In this document: one piece after another, positions 34,723 to 46,900 of the stretch
Layout of the letters: each line of letters starts with the position of its first letter
Position numbering within the stretch: position 1 is the stretch's first letter
NCBI GenBank assembly: GCA_009760885.1
Contig: CM019713.1
Location: 82,317,131 to 82,381,130 of the forward strand
Direction of reading: 5' to 3'
DNA: 64,000 nucleotides
From: Achatina immaculata
Taxonomy: Eukaryota > Mollusca > Gastropoda > Stylommatophora > Achatinidae
The notes under the pieces: generated by a model
What the model was told of the DNA's origin: nothing
The model's input: the letters and a program-made list of their open reading frames with translations, nothing else
Databases searched by the model: none
Program-made: the position numbers and the translations under genes

Positions 34723-35640
34723 TTTGCTTTACAATTCGTAAGTGTTTCTATAAATCTATCTGTCCATTTTTTTCGGAGTCTTCTTCTTTTATATGTGCCT
34801 TGCGGTTCTTTGGTTGAAGCCTCTCGCGTGGCTGTCTGTATGTCCATCATTCTCATCACTGGCTGTATGTGCGTCATTCTCATCACTGGCTGTATGTGCG
34901 TCATTCTCATCACTGGCTGTATGTGCGTCATTCTCATCACTGGCTGTATGTGCGTCATTCTCATCACTGACTGTATGTGCGTCATTCTCATCACTGGCTG
35001 TATGTGCGACATTCTCATCACTGGCTGTATGTGCGTCATTCTCATCACTGGCTGTATGTGCGTCATTCTCATCACTGGCTGTATGCGTGTCATCTCATCA
35101 AGTGCTCAGACCGCTTAATTCTTTGTTTCTCTATACACTGGTCTTATGTCGTCATTTCTTGTCTTACCCCTCCTAGGACGTTTGCTGCTTCTCTTAGGCG
35201 TCTCATCTCACATGCTGATATTTCATTTTGCTGATTCGTGGCTAGTGCCCACGTCTGGCAATGGTAGCACAGCTCTGGTGTAAATATGCTACTAATTGTT
35301 GCCTCTTGGTTTTTTGAGCGGTATGTTAGGGAAAGAAAGCAGCGGGGATAGCTGGTATGTAATGGTATTTCGTCTTTGTATTTTAACTTCAGTTTCTCTA
35401 TCAAGCTTCCCATTTCTGTGAACATACAACCAAGATATTCTTTAACTTGCTGGGCTTCTGTTCTCCTCGATACAGATGTTCAGTGGGCTTGGACTCCTGC
35501 CGACTTTCGTGGTCTCTGTTTTTGGCAATGTTGATTTTCCTATCACGATGTTTACAAATGTTATAGACAAAGACTTCTCACACGATCTTAATAGCTGTTC
35601 TGGTCACTGTCTATTATACTGGCCGTCTGCAAACATTTAA
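34723..35640 (-). mobile_element. LINE-F 3' portion, inserted in a DNA element
   Basis: The minus strand reads a degraded KINIAKN / EHLYRGEQ stretch, then EYLGCMFTEMGSLIEKLKLK, IFTPELCYHCQTWALATNQQ and EMRRLREAANVLGG, followed by the internal 27-bp array and the basic end TYKRRRLRKKWTDRF. The insertion splits a pogo-like element. Flanks AAGCAGTTATC (34712) and AAGCAACCACC (35631) may be a diverged target-site duplication. Confidence 0.75.
34840..35085. repeat. 27-bp minisatellite inside LINE-F ORF
   Basis: Nine or so units reading CTGGCTGTATGTGCGTCATT then CTCATCA; on the LINE's coding strand they encode MRMTHIQPV repeated in frame. Nearly identical units. Confidence 0.95.
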
Positions 35641-36213
35641 GCAACCACCAATAATTTATAATGGGAGGGGTGGGAGAGAGAGAACCCTTAAGCATCTCTA
35701 AAATTAACCCACCAAATCATATTAAAAAAACAAACAAACAACAACAACACATAAAACCTATAACAACACTAACATATAGTAAAAGCAGAAATGACACAGC
35801 AAAGACAAAGCCAATGTAAATTAGAAATTAACGGCCAAAACGTTTAATTACGTCCAGTTTTACGCTAAGCGTTACACTCTTACGAGCTCTCTTAGATCTT
35901 TTCTGATATCTACCTTAGTATGCACCTTGCAAAACAGATGCACAAAACAGAGATAAAGTAGAGATGCTCACAAACACAATTCAAAGCTTGTAAGTGGTGA
36001 AGCTAACAAGCTTAGGGCAGTTCCCGGGGAAGGATCTTGGCGGCGCCACTTTCGCTACTCGGGGTGCGCGCTGCCTCTATAACGGCTCCGCTGCAAAAGC
36101 AAACGCCGGCTTGGAATTTCTTCTGGTTAACCGAAAACAAATACTAACGTAGGTATGTCGTATAAGCGAATTGGCGTAAAGCGAATTTCTGAAAAACGAG
36201 GGAATAGCTGTAT
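35641..36213 (+). mobile_element. Pogo/Tc1-like non-autonomous element, right part
   Basis: Resumes ACCAATAATTTATAATGGGA and ends GGCGTAAAGCGAATTTCTGA, AAAACGAGGGAATAGCTG|TA. The GGCGTAAAGCGAA block occurs near both ends. With the LINE removed the element would be about 670 bp. Confidence 0.55.
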
Positions 36214-38245
36214 TTAACTGTCACTGACTAGGCCCAGTCTGCTAAAGCCGAGGGCAAATGCTGATTCAAGCCCAAATCACAGATTTAAAAAAAAAAACAT
36301 ACTCATTTGTATCCATGAACATTCAACCCCGGCTTAAAACTCAAATGTAATTATTTCAATCTAAAAGTAAACAAGTGATTTGGTCAACACTATTGACGAT
36401 GTACGCGCAATAAGTGTTTACATTCGTCTAGAGGGAGAAGTCTGGGGGAAGTTGAATATGTGCACTGAAACTACGTGACAAGAATGGCCGCTGAGAATGG
36501 ACCTCCGATGTGTCACATTCAGCGGGGGCTGGATCATGAAAGGAACAAAAAAGAAAAAGGGAAAGTAGTGTGGTTTGCACTACCGATCTGTTTAATAAGA
36601 AGAAACAAGCCTACAGAAAAGCTGAAAGGATCTGGAAAACTGAAACTAGCTACTGGCCCCCAGTGGCAAAGTCTTTTAAAGGCGACAGAAAGTTGCGAGA
36701 ATCGAAGATGGCGACTAAAACATGCTACAGCAGTTGTCAGTCTGGTCGATGAGCACGGCGCTCGCTCTGGCCTCAGCCAACCAAATCTCAAATCTCTACC
36801 CTCAAGGAACTAAGAGCCGAATCAAACATATCAAGGCACCAACTCTGAGTCATGACATCACTTCAGACAGTACGGCATCCACTGCTCTGCTTTTATCAAT
36901 AACCCAAAAAGGTGTCCCAACAATCCAGGAAACGAAGGTGCCGAATGTTGTTCTATGTAATCATCATCATCATGTGCCGAAGGTACGAAGGCAGCCAGTT
37001 GAGTGAGAGATACTTGGAGAGTAAAAGACGTACGGTGCGTGTCTGAAAGTTGTCTGACTGGAGTATGTTGCTACGGTGATGGCTGTATTTATCTATGTGA
37101 TATAAGCAGAGCACGTCTGATAGAAATATCGATGCTCATCACTGACAGTGTTATCGTGTTTGAGAGAAAACTCATTTACTGTCAGTCTCCATCGTACCTC
37201 GTTAAACAACTTGGTATGTTCCGACCCACGGGTGCTGTGACCTGCTTCTGAGTGCCCTGGCTGGAGAGTGTTTCTGTTGCTGTCGCAGGCATGACCACAG
37301 CTGAAGAAGGACTTTACTTAATGTCTTTTTCTCTATCACACAATCACTTACATAGAATTAAAGGACCACTTGTGCACACACACACACCTGCAGCCTGGGA
37401 AAGGCACGTGTATACTGGGGCCTTACAATTCTTCATGGACCATGTTCCTTATCGTTTTTTTTCATCAAATCATTTGACATTATCACGTTAGACTGCCCCA
37501 CTACCTTCTCTATCTATCTCTCTCTCCTCTGTTCTTTTTCACCTCCTTTAATTCTCATTACGCGTTCAATGAAAACCTCCCTGGACGAGAAAAAATACTT
37601 CAGTGCACTGACCAAGTGGCATGGAAAAAGAAAAGCGTTTGAATTCTTCATCATCATCATCATGTGCCCGGTAAACGTAAAACCTGACATATGTTTTAGC
37701 ACTGTCTGGCCCAGACTCAAGTGCATTATCTCCAAAAAACTGTTCACGTTTACACGAGCTGGCTCATGGATCTCGCTAAAGCCTCGTTCTATTCCGATAC
37801 CGTCGTGCATGTCCGCTCATTCTCGTGTCACAAGTTATCACAGTCCACCCATCAAAGCAGAACACGGGGGTGACCTCGGCAGGAAACCCGCCAAGTACAT
37901 CTTCACGGGCAAGCTGCACCCAATAATCTGCGTCGTTCTGGCAGCCACTCGACCGTGTCCGCCAGGTAAGAAACTACGTGTGGCACGAGAGTGTTTGTAA
38001 CCCTGTATCTGACCGGGGAGGCAAAGACAGGTGTGAGATATATTACGTCTCGAGGCCGGTACCACGGAGGACGAGCGTGATGCAGGTAATTATAAACACC
38101 TGCCGCGGTAAATCCGCCACCAGAAGAGTACAATGAGAAGCACCTTAAGAGATCAAAGGTCGCGCCCTCTGCCACTTTCTTGTCTGTTAACAGGTTCTAT
38201 ACCGTCATATATTTATTTTCATGCTCCGTATACAAACCAACACTG
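36214..38245. other. Intronic stretch with LINE-tail stubs
   Basis: Only CATCATCATCATGTGCCG (36963) and CATCATCATCATGTGCCC (37650) are recognisable, matching the extreme 3' end of LINE-B. A 112-codon plus frame at 36475 shows no family and no splice support. Confidence 0.4.
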
Positions 38246-38249
38246 ATTT

Positions 38250-38600
38250 TCTATCATTCTTCTTCTGCGCTCATCCTGTATGGGGCGTCGGGTGCTTCGT
38301 GTCAGTTGCAGCTATGCTGTGATATGTACGCCTTTCAAGCCCCACACGTCCGACTTCGGCACGGCTTATTTTTAGGACTGGGTTTGCCTTCCCAATTCTG
38401 ATTCCCATTCACTCATCCAGGCCGCTGCCTGTATCAGGGAGGTTGGAGCGGGGGGGGGGGTGTCACCACTGGAAGCTGGAACAGGGTCTTGACCGACTAT
38501 GGTCAAACGTGACACACTTTACAGCTATGGGTCGCTGACCGCTATCTCCTTCAAACCTGACTACTAACCTCACATGTATTTCTTTAGATCTTCTTCTTCG
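38250..38600 (-). repeat. Repeat X copy, left half
   Basis: TTCTTCTGCGCTCATCCTGT, CACACGTCCGACTTCGGCAC, TTAGGACTGGGTTTGCCTTC, AACAGGGTCTTGACCGACTA and GGGTCGCTGACCGCTATCTC, in the order seen at 27378 and 41198. Ends near CTTCTTCTTCGTTCG. Confidence 0.7.
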
Positions 38601-39472
38601 TTCGCTTCTACCACCAAGATGATCCTACCGAATTTACTCATGTGGTCCTTGATTGGTTCTGCGGTCCCCCTGTGGTCCCCGAGAGGGCCACAAGAGATTC
38701 AGAGTATCGCGGGGCTTGGGCCTGTATTCTCGGTGGGTCGCAGAAGCAGGATTGCGTGACACCGTGGTTTTCGTTGCACCAGTTTAATCTAGAGTTGGGA
38801 CTTTCTCATCGGAAAACCTCAGCGTGATTAGGATACGCATATATCCCCGTCGGGTGAATTTCTTTACATGAAAGATACAGTTAATAATTTTACTCAAACC
38901 AAGAGAAAATGGAAGTGTGTATTACAGGGAGACAATGTGACTGTGAGTTCGTGAAAACGTAACAGAAGGGAACCCGTATAAAGCGAGTAGCGACTGAAGA
39001 AGACCCCAGAAGAAGAGTGCCATGAGATAAAGTAAAATGGCTGAGCTCCACGGAAGATCTACTCAAAATTAGGTCATGTTCTTTAAGACGGGCGGTGAAT
39101 GCTGGACTTTACAGCGAAGAAGAAGATGAAGACACTGGAAGATGGGAGGACAAAGAAGAATAAGGGGAAAATGTGGAAGATAGGAGGATGAAGAAGAATA
39201 TGAGGACAACGGAAGATAGCAGAACAAAGATGAACGTAAAATATAGACTGGAAACTAACTCGGATTATTCCTTTCTCGCATAATTTACCATAAAATTAAG
39301 AAAACTTTCCAGAAAGGAAACTTTCCTACCAGGCTGAGGTACGAGGTTTCCCTAGGAAAATGGCACTATAAAGAACTGAGAAAGCCATGAAGTGCTCCGA
39401 CATGACAGAACCTTCTACCTTCTGGTCATAGTGGCACTGGGTTCAGTCCTAGAAGTGGAATTTTTTTTCTGG

Positions 39473-39655
39473 TATATATATATATACCCAGCCTCTAAAA
39501 ATGGGTACGAGAGAAATCTGGGTAGGTGAAGCGGCCAGGCGTGATACTGACCACATCACACTTTCACGTGCCGAAGGTCGTGGAAAATACGGGCCTAACA
39601 CCGTATATGTTTTAATGATATAGAAACGGTTTTTTTTAACCTTTTTTTTACCTAC
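39473..39655 (+). mobile_element. SINE, 3' two-thirds
   Basis: CCAGCCTCTAAAAATGGGTA, GCGGCCAGGCGTGATACTGA, CCGAAGGTCGTGGAAAATAC and GGCCTAACACCGTATATG follow the body of the full copy at 55977. The tRNA head is replaced by a (TA)n stretch. Confidence 0.8.
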
Positions 39656-39950
39656 TAGTCACGGAAATCCTGTGGTAAAACAGTAAACTATCTACAAAGT
39701 TTATTTCTCTACAAGATTTCTCTACATGATAAACAAAAACTTTGCCCAACAATACAACAACAACAAAACCGATCGACACCATCGTGTGGCTTGTGAGAAG
39801 GTGAGGACAGCCGAGGTCTGTGTATGTTTACCGTTGTCAGACTGTTGGAGAAGCCACAAAGGAAGGAAGCCCCCCCCCCCCTCTCTCTCTCTCTCGTTCT
39901 CGCATGCAAAAACAGCTAATTAACAGTGCAATGTTTTGAATGGTCCATTA

Positions 39951-40116
39951 CAGTGGTTCCCAAGCTTTCTCAGGCTGCAGTCCCCTTTCCTTTCAAACCC
40001 CTACCCCCACTGTCCCCCTTTGCCTGGTTCTAATGTCCTCTACTGCTGCCTCCTCCCTCGCCGTGTCCTGGATCTTCCTAACGGGTGTGTAGAACGGCCC
40101 GTTCTGGGAATCACTG
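39951..40116. mobile_element. hAT-like MITE
   Basis: Ends CAGTGGTTCCCAAGC and GTTCTGGGAATCACTG form imperfect terminal inverted repeats of the hAT (Charlie/MER5-like) type; 166 bp, no coding capacity. Flanking octamers match only partly. Confidence 0.6.
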
Positions 40117-40119
40117 ATC

Positions 40120-41100
40120 TTACATATCAATCAATGCGATGCAGTAATAGAGATTCTATACATAAAACAACGAAACAATATAAACTATGGCCATCAATCC
40201 ATCATATCTTCTTAGTGGAGTAAGGAGAGGGACAGCGACTGTGGCTGGGTGAAGATCTGGCAACGGTCAGTGCGCCCACGCGCTTGTCAATCAGTGGTTT
40301 CCCAACCTACGTCGACGGCGACCTCATCTACAAACTGTACTTGACCCTACATCAGACAAAATCCGCCCCCCCCCCCCATGAGCTACAGCCTGGGGGTCAG
40401 GAACTACACGTGTACACTGCTACACTTAAATGCTCTGACGTAAGCTTACAAAGAAACGTTACTTGTAGTGAACTGAGGACAGGAAAAGAGATTTATCAAC
40501 AGCAAAAATAATTACTTGTTTCAAAGTTTGTTTGTTCTTGGTTTTTAGACTGAACGATGGTTTGGAGGATGCTGAAATTTAACTACAAACAGTAACCAGT
40601 GTAGAATAGTATTTCTATTTCGTTTCACTTCGTTTTTTGTTTTTTTTTAATGGTATGACTATATTTTACTCCAACTAACGAACATCTCGCGATTTGAGAC
40701 AGGGTCGAAATGAAAGAGTAACAACAAACAAATTCCAAAGTGTCTCACTGTTTCACCAGTGCCTGCCATCTCTTTCCTGTCTCAACAAGCAACCTCGAGA
40801 CGTTGTGTACATTTGTTTCTGGGGGGCATTCGCCGATCGCCACAAAGATAAACACAAACCCAGATATTAACTGAGACTTCCAGCGTCCATTTCTGGTCGG
40901 TTTTGTTAGGATTTCGTGCTTGACAACTATCCGGCGCTGAGCTTGTTACGACTTTTTGGCGGGTTTAGACAGAAACCATGCTCAGCTCTACAAGACACTG
41001 GGTCTGTTCCAACATTGTTATCCTGTTACAAGGGAGGAACCGCGCCCAAACACCTCCCCCCCCCCCGACCTATTCACCGTTTATATGGCGCTGACGGTGA
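40120..41100. other. Intronic stretch, mostly unrecognised
   Basis: CAGTGGTTTCCCAACCTACG at 40290 resembles another hAT-like end without a partner. C-run at 40370. Confidence 0.35.
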
Positions 41101-41190
41101 AGCAGAGAAGTGGTTCTCAAACTGTATGAAGCAGAGAAGTGGTTCTCAAACTGTATGAAGCAGAGAAGTGGTTCCCAAACTGTTGTCCGC
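41098..41190. repeat. 29-bp tandem repeat, 3 units
   Basis: GAAGCAGAGAAGTGGTTCTC then AAACTGTAT, with GTGGTTCTCAAACTGT resembling a hAT-like terminal repeat that has been tandemly duplicated. Confidence 0.9.
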
Positions 41191-41197
41191 GGACCCA

Positions 41198-41510
41198 GGA
41201 ACTTCTTCTTCTTCGTTGTCCGCCCTCACAAGGGCATGGGTTGCCCCCCCCCCTGTTGCAGTTATGCGCCTGCTGGTTCAACACATCCTACTTCGGCTCG
41301 ATGTATTTTCTAGGACCGAGTTCGTCTTCCCACTGCGATCCATATTCACTTGGCCAGACTACTGTCCCGTTTCCAGGGGCACCGCTGGGAGGCAGAACAG
41401 GGTCTTGACCGACTACAGCTCGCCAACCCACAAGTAATCGGCTAGGGTGGCTGACCGTTATCTCATTCAGCCTGGGTGCGTCTTCTAATGTCCGGTGGTC
41501 TGGGGATGCC
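41198..41510 (-). repeat. Repeat X copy, left half
   Basis: Starts CTTCTTCTTCTTCGTTGTCC, then CTTCGGCTCGATGTATTTTC, CAGAACAGGGTCTTGACCGA and CTACAGCTCGCCAACCC. The last two blocks are the reverse complement of the core of right-half copies. Confidence 0.75.
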
Positions 41511-43660
41511 TTATAGACATCGACCTGGTATGAAGCGCCACCTATTTAATTAATTAATAATGCTTCGTTGTACTGCCAAACCACCCACCCACACACCCAC
41601 ACTCATACACATATAGTTGGAAAAGGTGATTCCTTGATGTAAAAAGGCTGGGAAGCACTGAGTGGAAAGATTTCACTAGAGCTACAAAAATGCAGCTTTC
41701 CTGCTACAAAATGTTGGCAAACAGTGCCGATGTTGTCTCAGGACCGACTGCTGCGCTCGAAGGAATGTTACCAGTGGGAGATGAGATTACCACTACCCAG
41801 TCGGTGAGGAAGAAATAATCAAACAGCCCGTCTGCAGTTTCAAAGCCTGTAGACAGCATAAGTTCTGGACTAGAGCAGATTAATCCTCACATCTGCACCT
41901 TTTTTCCCCAGATAGGCGGACATAGCGACAGCCTATAGCGCTGCTTGTACAGTGTGCATCTATTCCACGAACTAAAACCAGAACTACTCTCCTTATTACC
42001 AGAAGAACAGGTTTATAACGACATGCGAATTGCATAAACTTTACCATAAAATAAACGATACAGAATGAGGGGAAAAAAAATTACAAAAAGGAGCAATCAG
42101 CTATAACTTGCAAGAAGCTGAGACAGAGAATGCAAGTCACAGATAAATGCTCTTTTTTTTTTTCCTCTCTTCCCCTTCTCCCCCCCCCCCTTTTCTTCAC
42201 CTGCTGTATTATCATTCAAGTGAATTTTTTTTTTCTCTTCTTTCCCTATTTCTTTGTCCTGCATGTTTTTTGTTAACTAAATAAAGCTGTTCCTACTTCT
42301 GAGCTAAATAGTTTTAACATTTTGTTATCACAGCTTTACTGCGGTGGCTTAGTGTATATTTATATATTTAGTCTACACTGACACCCAAGAACTACTGCGC
42401 CGAGGCTGGACATAGGGGGCGCTGCGTGTGCAAACCTTCCTTATAAGCAACACAGAAAATAACGAAACCCCCGTAACCAAGTTATCGTTTGCTCGTCTGT
42501 TAGCTCTTTCAATATTCCTCTTCTAATGAAGGGAGATCTCTTCAAAAACCTTCTCAAAGCCGATGACCAAAGCTCCCATCTTTTCACGCCGAAAGAGCAA
42601 ATAAACAACATATCGATACAGACTAAAACGATCGATTCTGTGCCCTTTTTTCCTGTCTTCAGACAGAATCGAAATCAGCTGATTTATCTGCTTTTCCGTT
42701 CGGAGTATAAAGTGTCTTGCCCATGTTTCATTACTTCATCTTGCCCATGACGCACGCACGCCACCTTAAATCGGTTTACATTATAGTCCTGAACAGCTAA
42801 AAAAAGTTCAAGTTAGCCTTCATTACGTTAGCAACTGCTTACCAAAAGGACCTTTCAAACAAACTAGTCGTCTTCTAGTACTGATGGATTAGAAATCCAA
42901 AAAAGTCTTCAAACTTACACACTCAAAAAAAAAAAAAAACATCGACCGCTGTCACTTTGTTACAAAACACGACCCTTGATATCTGAGGCCATCAAGCATA
43001 GAAATAACTGGAACTTAGTGACGCCAAATGCACTTTAAACGTTTACACATAAATGAATACGCTAAGAATGAAATAAATATTCAGTCTACCGTAACGTGGT
43101 AGTTAAAAAAAAAACTGAAAAAAAACAGCACTGAACGCTTGGGGGGTGGGGGGCGAATCTTTTAACTGTGGATATATGCTTTGAAATAACCACACACAAA
43201 AACAACTATCAAGGATATATCATTTGAAACAACCACATACAAAGTTATGGTCTGGTAGAGCTAGTAGTTTTCAAGCCACGAAACCTACCGGGGATATACT
43301 GTATACCTGAAGACAAATGTTTGAAAAAAAAACAGAAGCTGTGTTGGCGGTATCACAACTTTCAACTTCAATCCTGACTTTTACAGTCACTACGTCAGGG
43401 TTTCTCAACCCGGGTTTCACGAAGGATCAGCAGGAGCTCTGCCAGAGGTCCTGACTAAAAAAAAAAAAAAATCCCTCCTAAGTACTTCTCGCAGAACCCT
43501 TGGACTTGTTACATGCTGGCCTTGTTTTTATTCAAGATAGGCTGTTTTTTTTAAAATCGTTTTTAGTTCCACACAATGAAAAAAAAACAAAACACATTCT
43601 TGGACATGCCATATACTGCAAGCCCTGTCTGATTAACATTTTGTATAATATATACATGTA
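41511..43660. other. Intronic stretch, nothing firm
   Basis: AT-rich with poly-A/T stubs. CAGGGTTTCTCAACCCGGGT at 43397 resembles a hAT-like end without a recognised partner. Confidence 0.3.
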
Positions 43661-43669
43661 TGCCACAGA

Positions 43670-43856
43670 AGTAAGGGTAGACCAAAGGAGACATGGAGAA
43701 GAACAACAGAGAGGATGTTGAGCAACAGAGGGCTCACCTGGGCAAGAGCGGGAAGAAAAGGCAAAGGACAGGTGTTTGTGGAAAACCCTTGCGGAAGAGC
43801 CATGTGCCTTGGGCACTTAAGGTAAAGAGAGAGAGAGAGAAAGCGAGAGAGAATCT
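43670..43856 (+). mobile_element. LINE-E 3' end with (GA)n tail
   Basis: GAAGTAAGGGTAGACCAAAG, GGCTCACCTGGGCAAGAGCG, GGAAAACCCTTGCGGAAGAG and a GA-rich tail follow the end of the copy at 18645 base for base over most of the length. Confidence 0.85.
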
Positions 43857-44154
43857 ACTACTCTTCTCTTCTATGGCGGCCTCTACTGTAGAAAGCTTGG
43901 GCATCTTAATAATATCGTCATCATCTTAAGTCATGCTACATTCAGAGATTTTGGCAGCCAGTCTTGACTGTGAGTAACAAATGAAGGAAGTGATATCAGC
44001 TGGCAAAATTTGACACGCGCATTCTTCAAATAGCTGTGACAAAACCATCGACACAGAAACCCAGAAACAATGACGTAGAAGGTAAGCTATTTCCCCTATG
44101 CTGGCGGTACTCCTCACTCAATGCACGACTGTCACTTACCAATCACTACTCGTT

Positions 44155-44465
44155 CTCATCATCATCACACAAACAAAACAGCTCACACCAAAATGAAAAT
44201 TCCCAGAAAGCTTTGTCAACGACTACTGTACACAAAACAGTTCTCACTCACCACCACCACCACAACCACGATCATCATCATCTTCACTTTTCTTCTCCAA
44301 CTTGCTCAGTCTCTTTCCTTGACTTGGCACAATTCCCCCACTCTCATCTGTATCAAACCTCTCCCACCCCACACCAAGTTTCATTATTTATATACACTAT
44401 ATATGTCCCTGTACCCCCTCCACAGAACTGCTGAAATCATCATAATCATCATCATCATCATGTCC
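44155..44465. repeat. (CAT)n/(CAC)n-rich low-complexity stretch
   Basis: Clustered ATC/CAC trinucleotides (44156-44166, 44252-44284 and 44438-44461). Confidence 0.7.
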
Positions 44466-44596
44466 TAGGAGGTACCAGTATAACTTATGAATATGTCAAC
44501 AGCTTAGTTTTCATGAATAGCAAGACAGAGACAGCTGAACACAACAACTTTTCTTAACTGTTAAGATATCTGTCTTTTCAGATATTGAGTCTCTAC

Positions 44597-44785
44597 AGTC
44601 AGTCAGTCACATATATCTTGCGGAACTTTGCATCCCTAACAGCTCTTCTGTAGGCCTCTCAGTTGTAAGCAAGATGCCCTGCTGCTGATGCATCCATTCG
44701 CAGATTATCAATGTCTTCCAGTCATCTTTGCCTTGGTCTTCCTCTCTTTATTTTCCCCATTATGTATCCTTCAAAGTCTTTTACC
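44597..44785 (-). mobile_element. LINE-A 3' end, short
   Basis: TCTTGCGGAACTTTGCATCC, GATGCCCTGCTGCTGATGCA and TTGCCTTGGTCTTCCTCTCT match the plus-strand view of other LINE-A copies. (CAGT)n tail at 44599-44610. Confidence 0.88.
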
Positions 44786-45559
44786 CTCATCATTTGACAC
44801 CTACACCCTAATCATCTGGTTCATATCCACCCCCCACCCACCCCCCCCCCCATCACTTGGTTCCTACACCCTCTTGAAGTAAGGAAACCCCTGATCTAAT
44901 CCCTCATCAACGCAAGTACAATGGATCTATGGGGCACTCTTCAGGAAAGTACAAAAACAAAAGATTGATTAAAAAGGTTTATAAACCTTTACAAACCACA
45001 TGAATGGCACAAATATAAACCTAACCCAACACAGTAAAACATTTAGAACACCTGTCCTTCAGCATGTTGATGGAAGCAATGACTATGCTGGTGTGATGAC
45101 CAAGTACCACCTCATCACTTTCTACTGCTGTCAGAAAACAAGGCTACACAGCTCATTCAGCCCAGCTAATAAAGCAGTACCAGTTTCTCAAACTGAACAG
45201 TTCCCTGGGTGGTTTGTTTGTTTTTTTCAGTCCAGTCTGAGAATTCAAGCAACCAAGCATAACCTATTCACCATCCAACCCATCTTATGTGTGCTTCAAG
45301 AGTGTCCTGACGCAAAGAACACAAGTCTTCATTTAAATTAAAATAAGGCAGTATGCAGGAAACTTTCCAGATCATCAGAAGAACACCCCCCCCCCCCAGG
45401 ACAAATGTTTCAGCCCTATTAAACTCCTGACTCCAGGGTCATGACTCCCAGAGATCTTGTGAGTTGTTGCTTTTTTATTTTTTGTCACATCCCAGAACTG
45501 AACCAGTGATCTTCCAACTGGTACTGCACTTTGAAGTGCATCTTAGTGATTTAGATAAG

Positions 45560-46900
45560 GATGACTGGTGTTGGTTGTGACAAACAAAATTATTTCAGTT
45601 CTCAATGCTTCTTTCTCATACTCCACAGCCAGCAGGAGGCCTTTTCTGCTGTTTCTGAAAGGCTTTTCAATGGCCTTGCTCTTGCTTGTCCCTTTATGCC
45701 CAGTTGCTTACACAGGTCATATGCTGATGTTGCTACAAATCCTCTTGCTCTCACTTCTACAGCTAATACTTCTGCCCTGACTCCTACCCCCTGCCTCAGT
45801 TGCTTGACCAGGTCATTGTACTTCTCACATTTGAATAAATGCTGCTCCTCTATTCTTGTTTCGTATGGAATAGTAAACTCAATCATTATTAGCTCCTGTT
45901 TTGCTATGGAGTACACTACAATGTCTGGTCGCATTCCTGTGTTCTTGATGGCAGTCGGGTATTCTCTTCTTCCTGGTAGGTCCACTATCACATCCCAGTT
46001 ATTTCCACCATCTAGCAGTGATGGTAAGGGAATGTTCCTGATTTCAATATTTGATGTCGTACCAGCCCCTATGAAGTATTTAGGTGGGACCTCAACTCTT
46101 TTGCTGTTATTTGCTGTATCTTTTGCCCTGTCTACAATGGCTACTAGTTCCTGCAGCACTCTGTTGTGCCGCCAGGTGTAGCGTCCTTGACCTAATGATA
46201 CCCTGCACGCCGACAGCACGCTTCAATGTTTGCCTTTCATTGCAGAGAGGGCACTTTGTATCTTCTGATACACCCCATTTGTATAGGTTGGACCCTGTAG
46301 GTAGAAGGTCATAAGTAGTTCTGATGATGAAGCTGAGTCTCAAGGGTGTCATTTTCCAGATGTCATTCCATGTTAGTGATCTCTGAGGGACTTCCTCCCA
46401 TGTTGTCCATTGCCCTTGTTGTGATTGTTGGACTGCCTTCTGGACCCGCTTGTCATCCTCTGAATTCCTTACTTCGCTGATGATCATATCCTTTCTTTCC
46501 TTACAGGAGGCCTTTGACCACCATTTGATTTCATCATGACTAAATCCCCTTCTGTTGGTCTGGGTGTATCTTATTACTTCTTTCAGCTCCTGTGTTTCCC
46601 TGGCTGCAGTCACTTCCTCACTTACCCTCCATCCAGTTTTAAGTGTTGGCTGCACTTCTTGTACCACAGGATCTGTTGATTCTTGTAGCATCATTGCAAG
46701 CCTTGTCTTTCCTACTTGTATTCTTCGACCACAGATTTGAATGGCAGCTGCAGTTTGCTCTTCTTGCAGTACAGCGCTACATCAGTTAATCCTGGTGATA
46801 CGCCCAGCCACTTTCTTATGGATTTATTTATCTTTCTTTTGAATGCCTCTACTGTGCTGGTAACTTACTTCATAAATAAGTGGTGGCCACATGAATTCTG
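45560..46900 (-). mobile_element. LINE with restriction-like endonuclease (R2/NeSL-like), C-terminal part
   Basis: Minus-strand frames, in order: KINKSIRKWLGVSPGLTDV, LSFIIRTTYDLLPTGSNLY, the zinc knuckle CPLCNERQTLK…H/R…SAC (CCHC, broken by a frameshift near 46215), GQGRYTWRHNRVLQELV, and RPDIVVYSIAKQELIMIEFT plus IPYETRIEEQH. The CCHC knuckle followed by RHN and RPD…EFT is the layout of RLE-type elements (R2, NeSL and relatives). The copy is 5'-truncated, holds one stop and one frameshift, and lies in intron 3 just downstream of exon 3 in the gene's orientation. Confidence 0.85.

Noticed and set aside
36475..36813. 112-codon plus-strand ORF as a gene
   Set aside because: Composition resembles random translation; two other frames over the same bases are equally open.
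45000..45341. 113-codon plus-strand ORF as a missing MTSS1 exon
   Set aside because: Wrong strand for the gene and no similarity to the IMD; the true exon 4 was located at 1115-1199.
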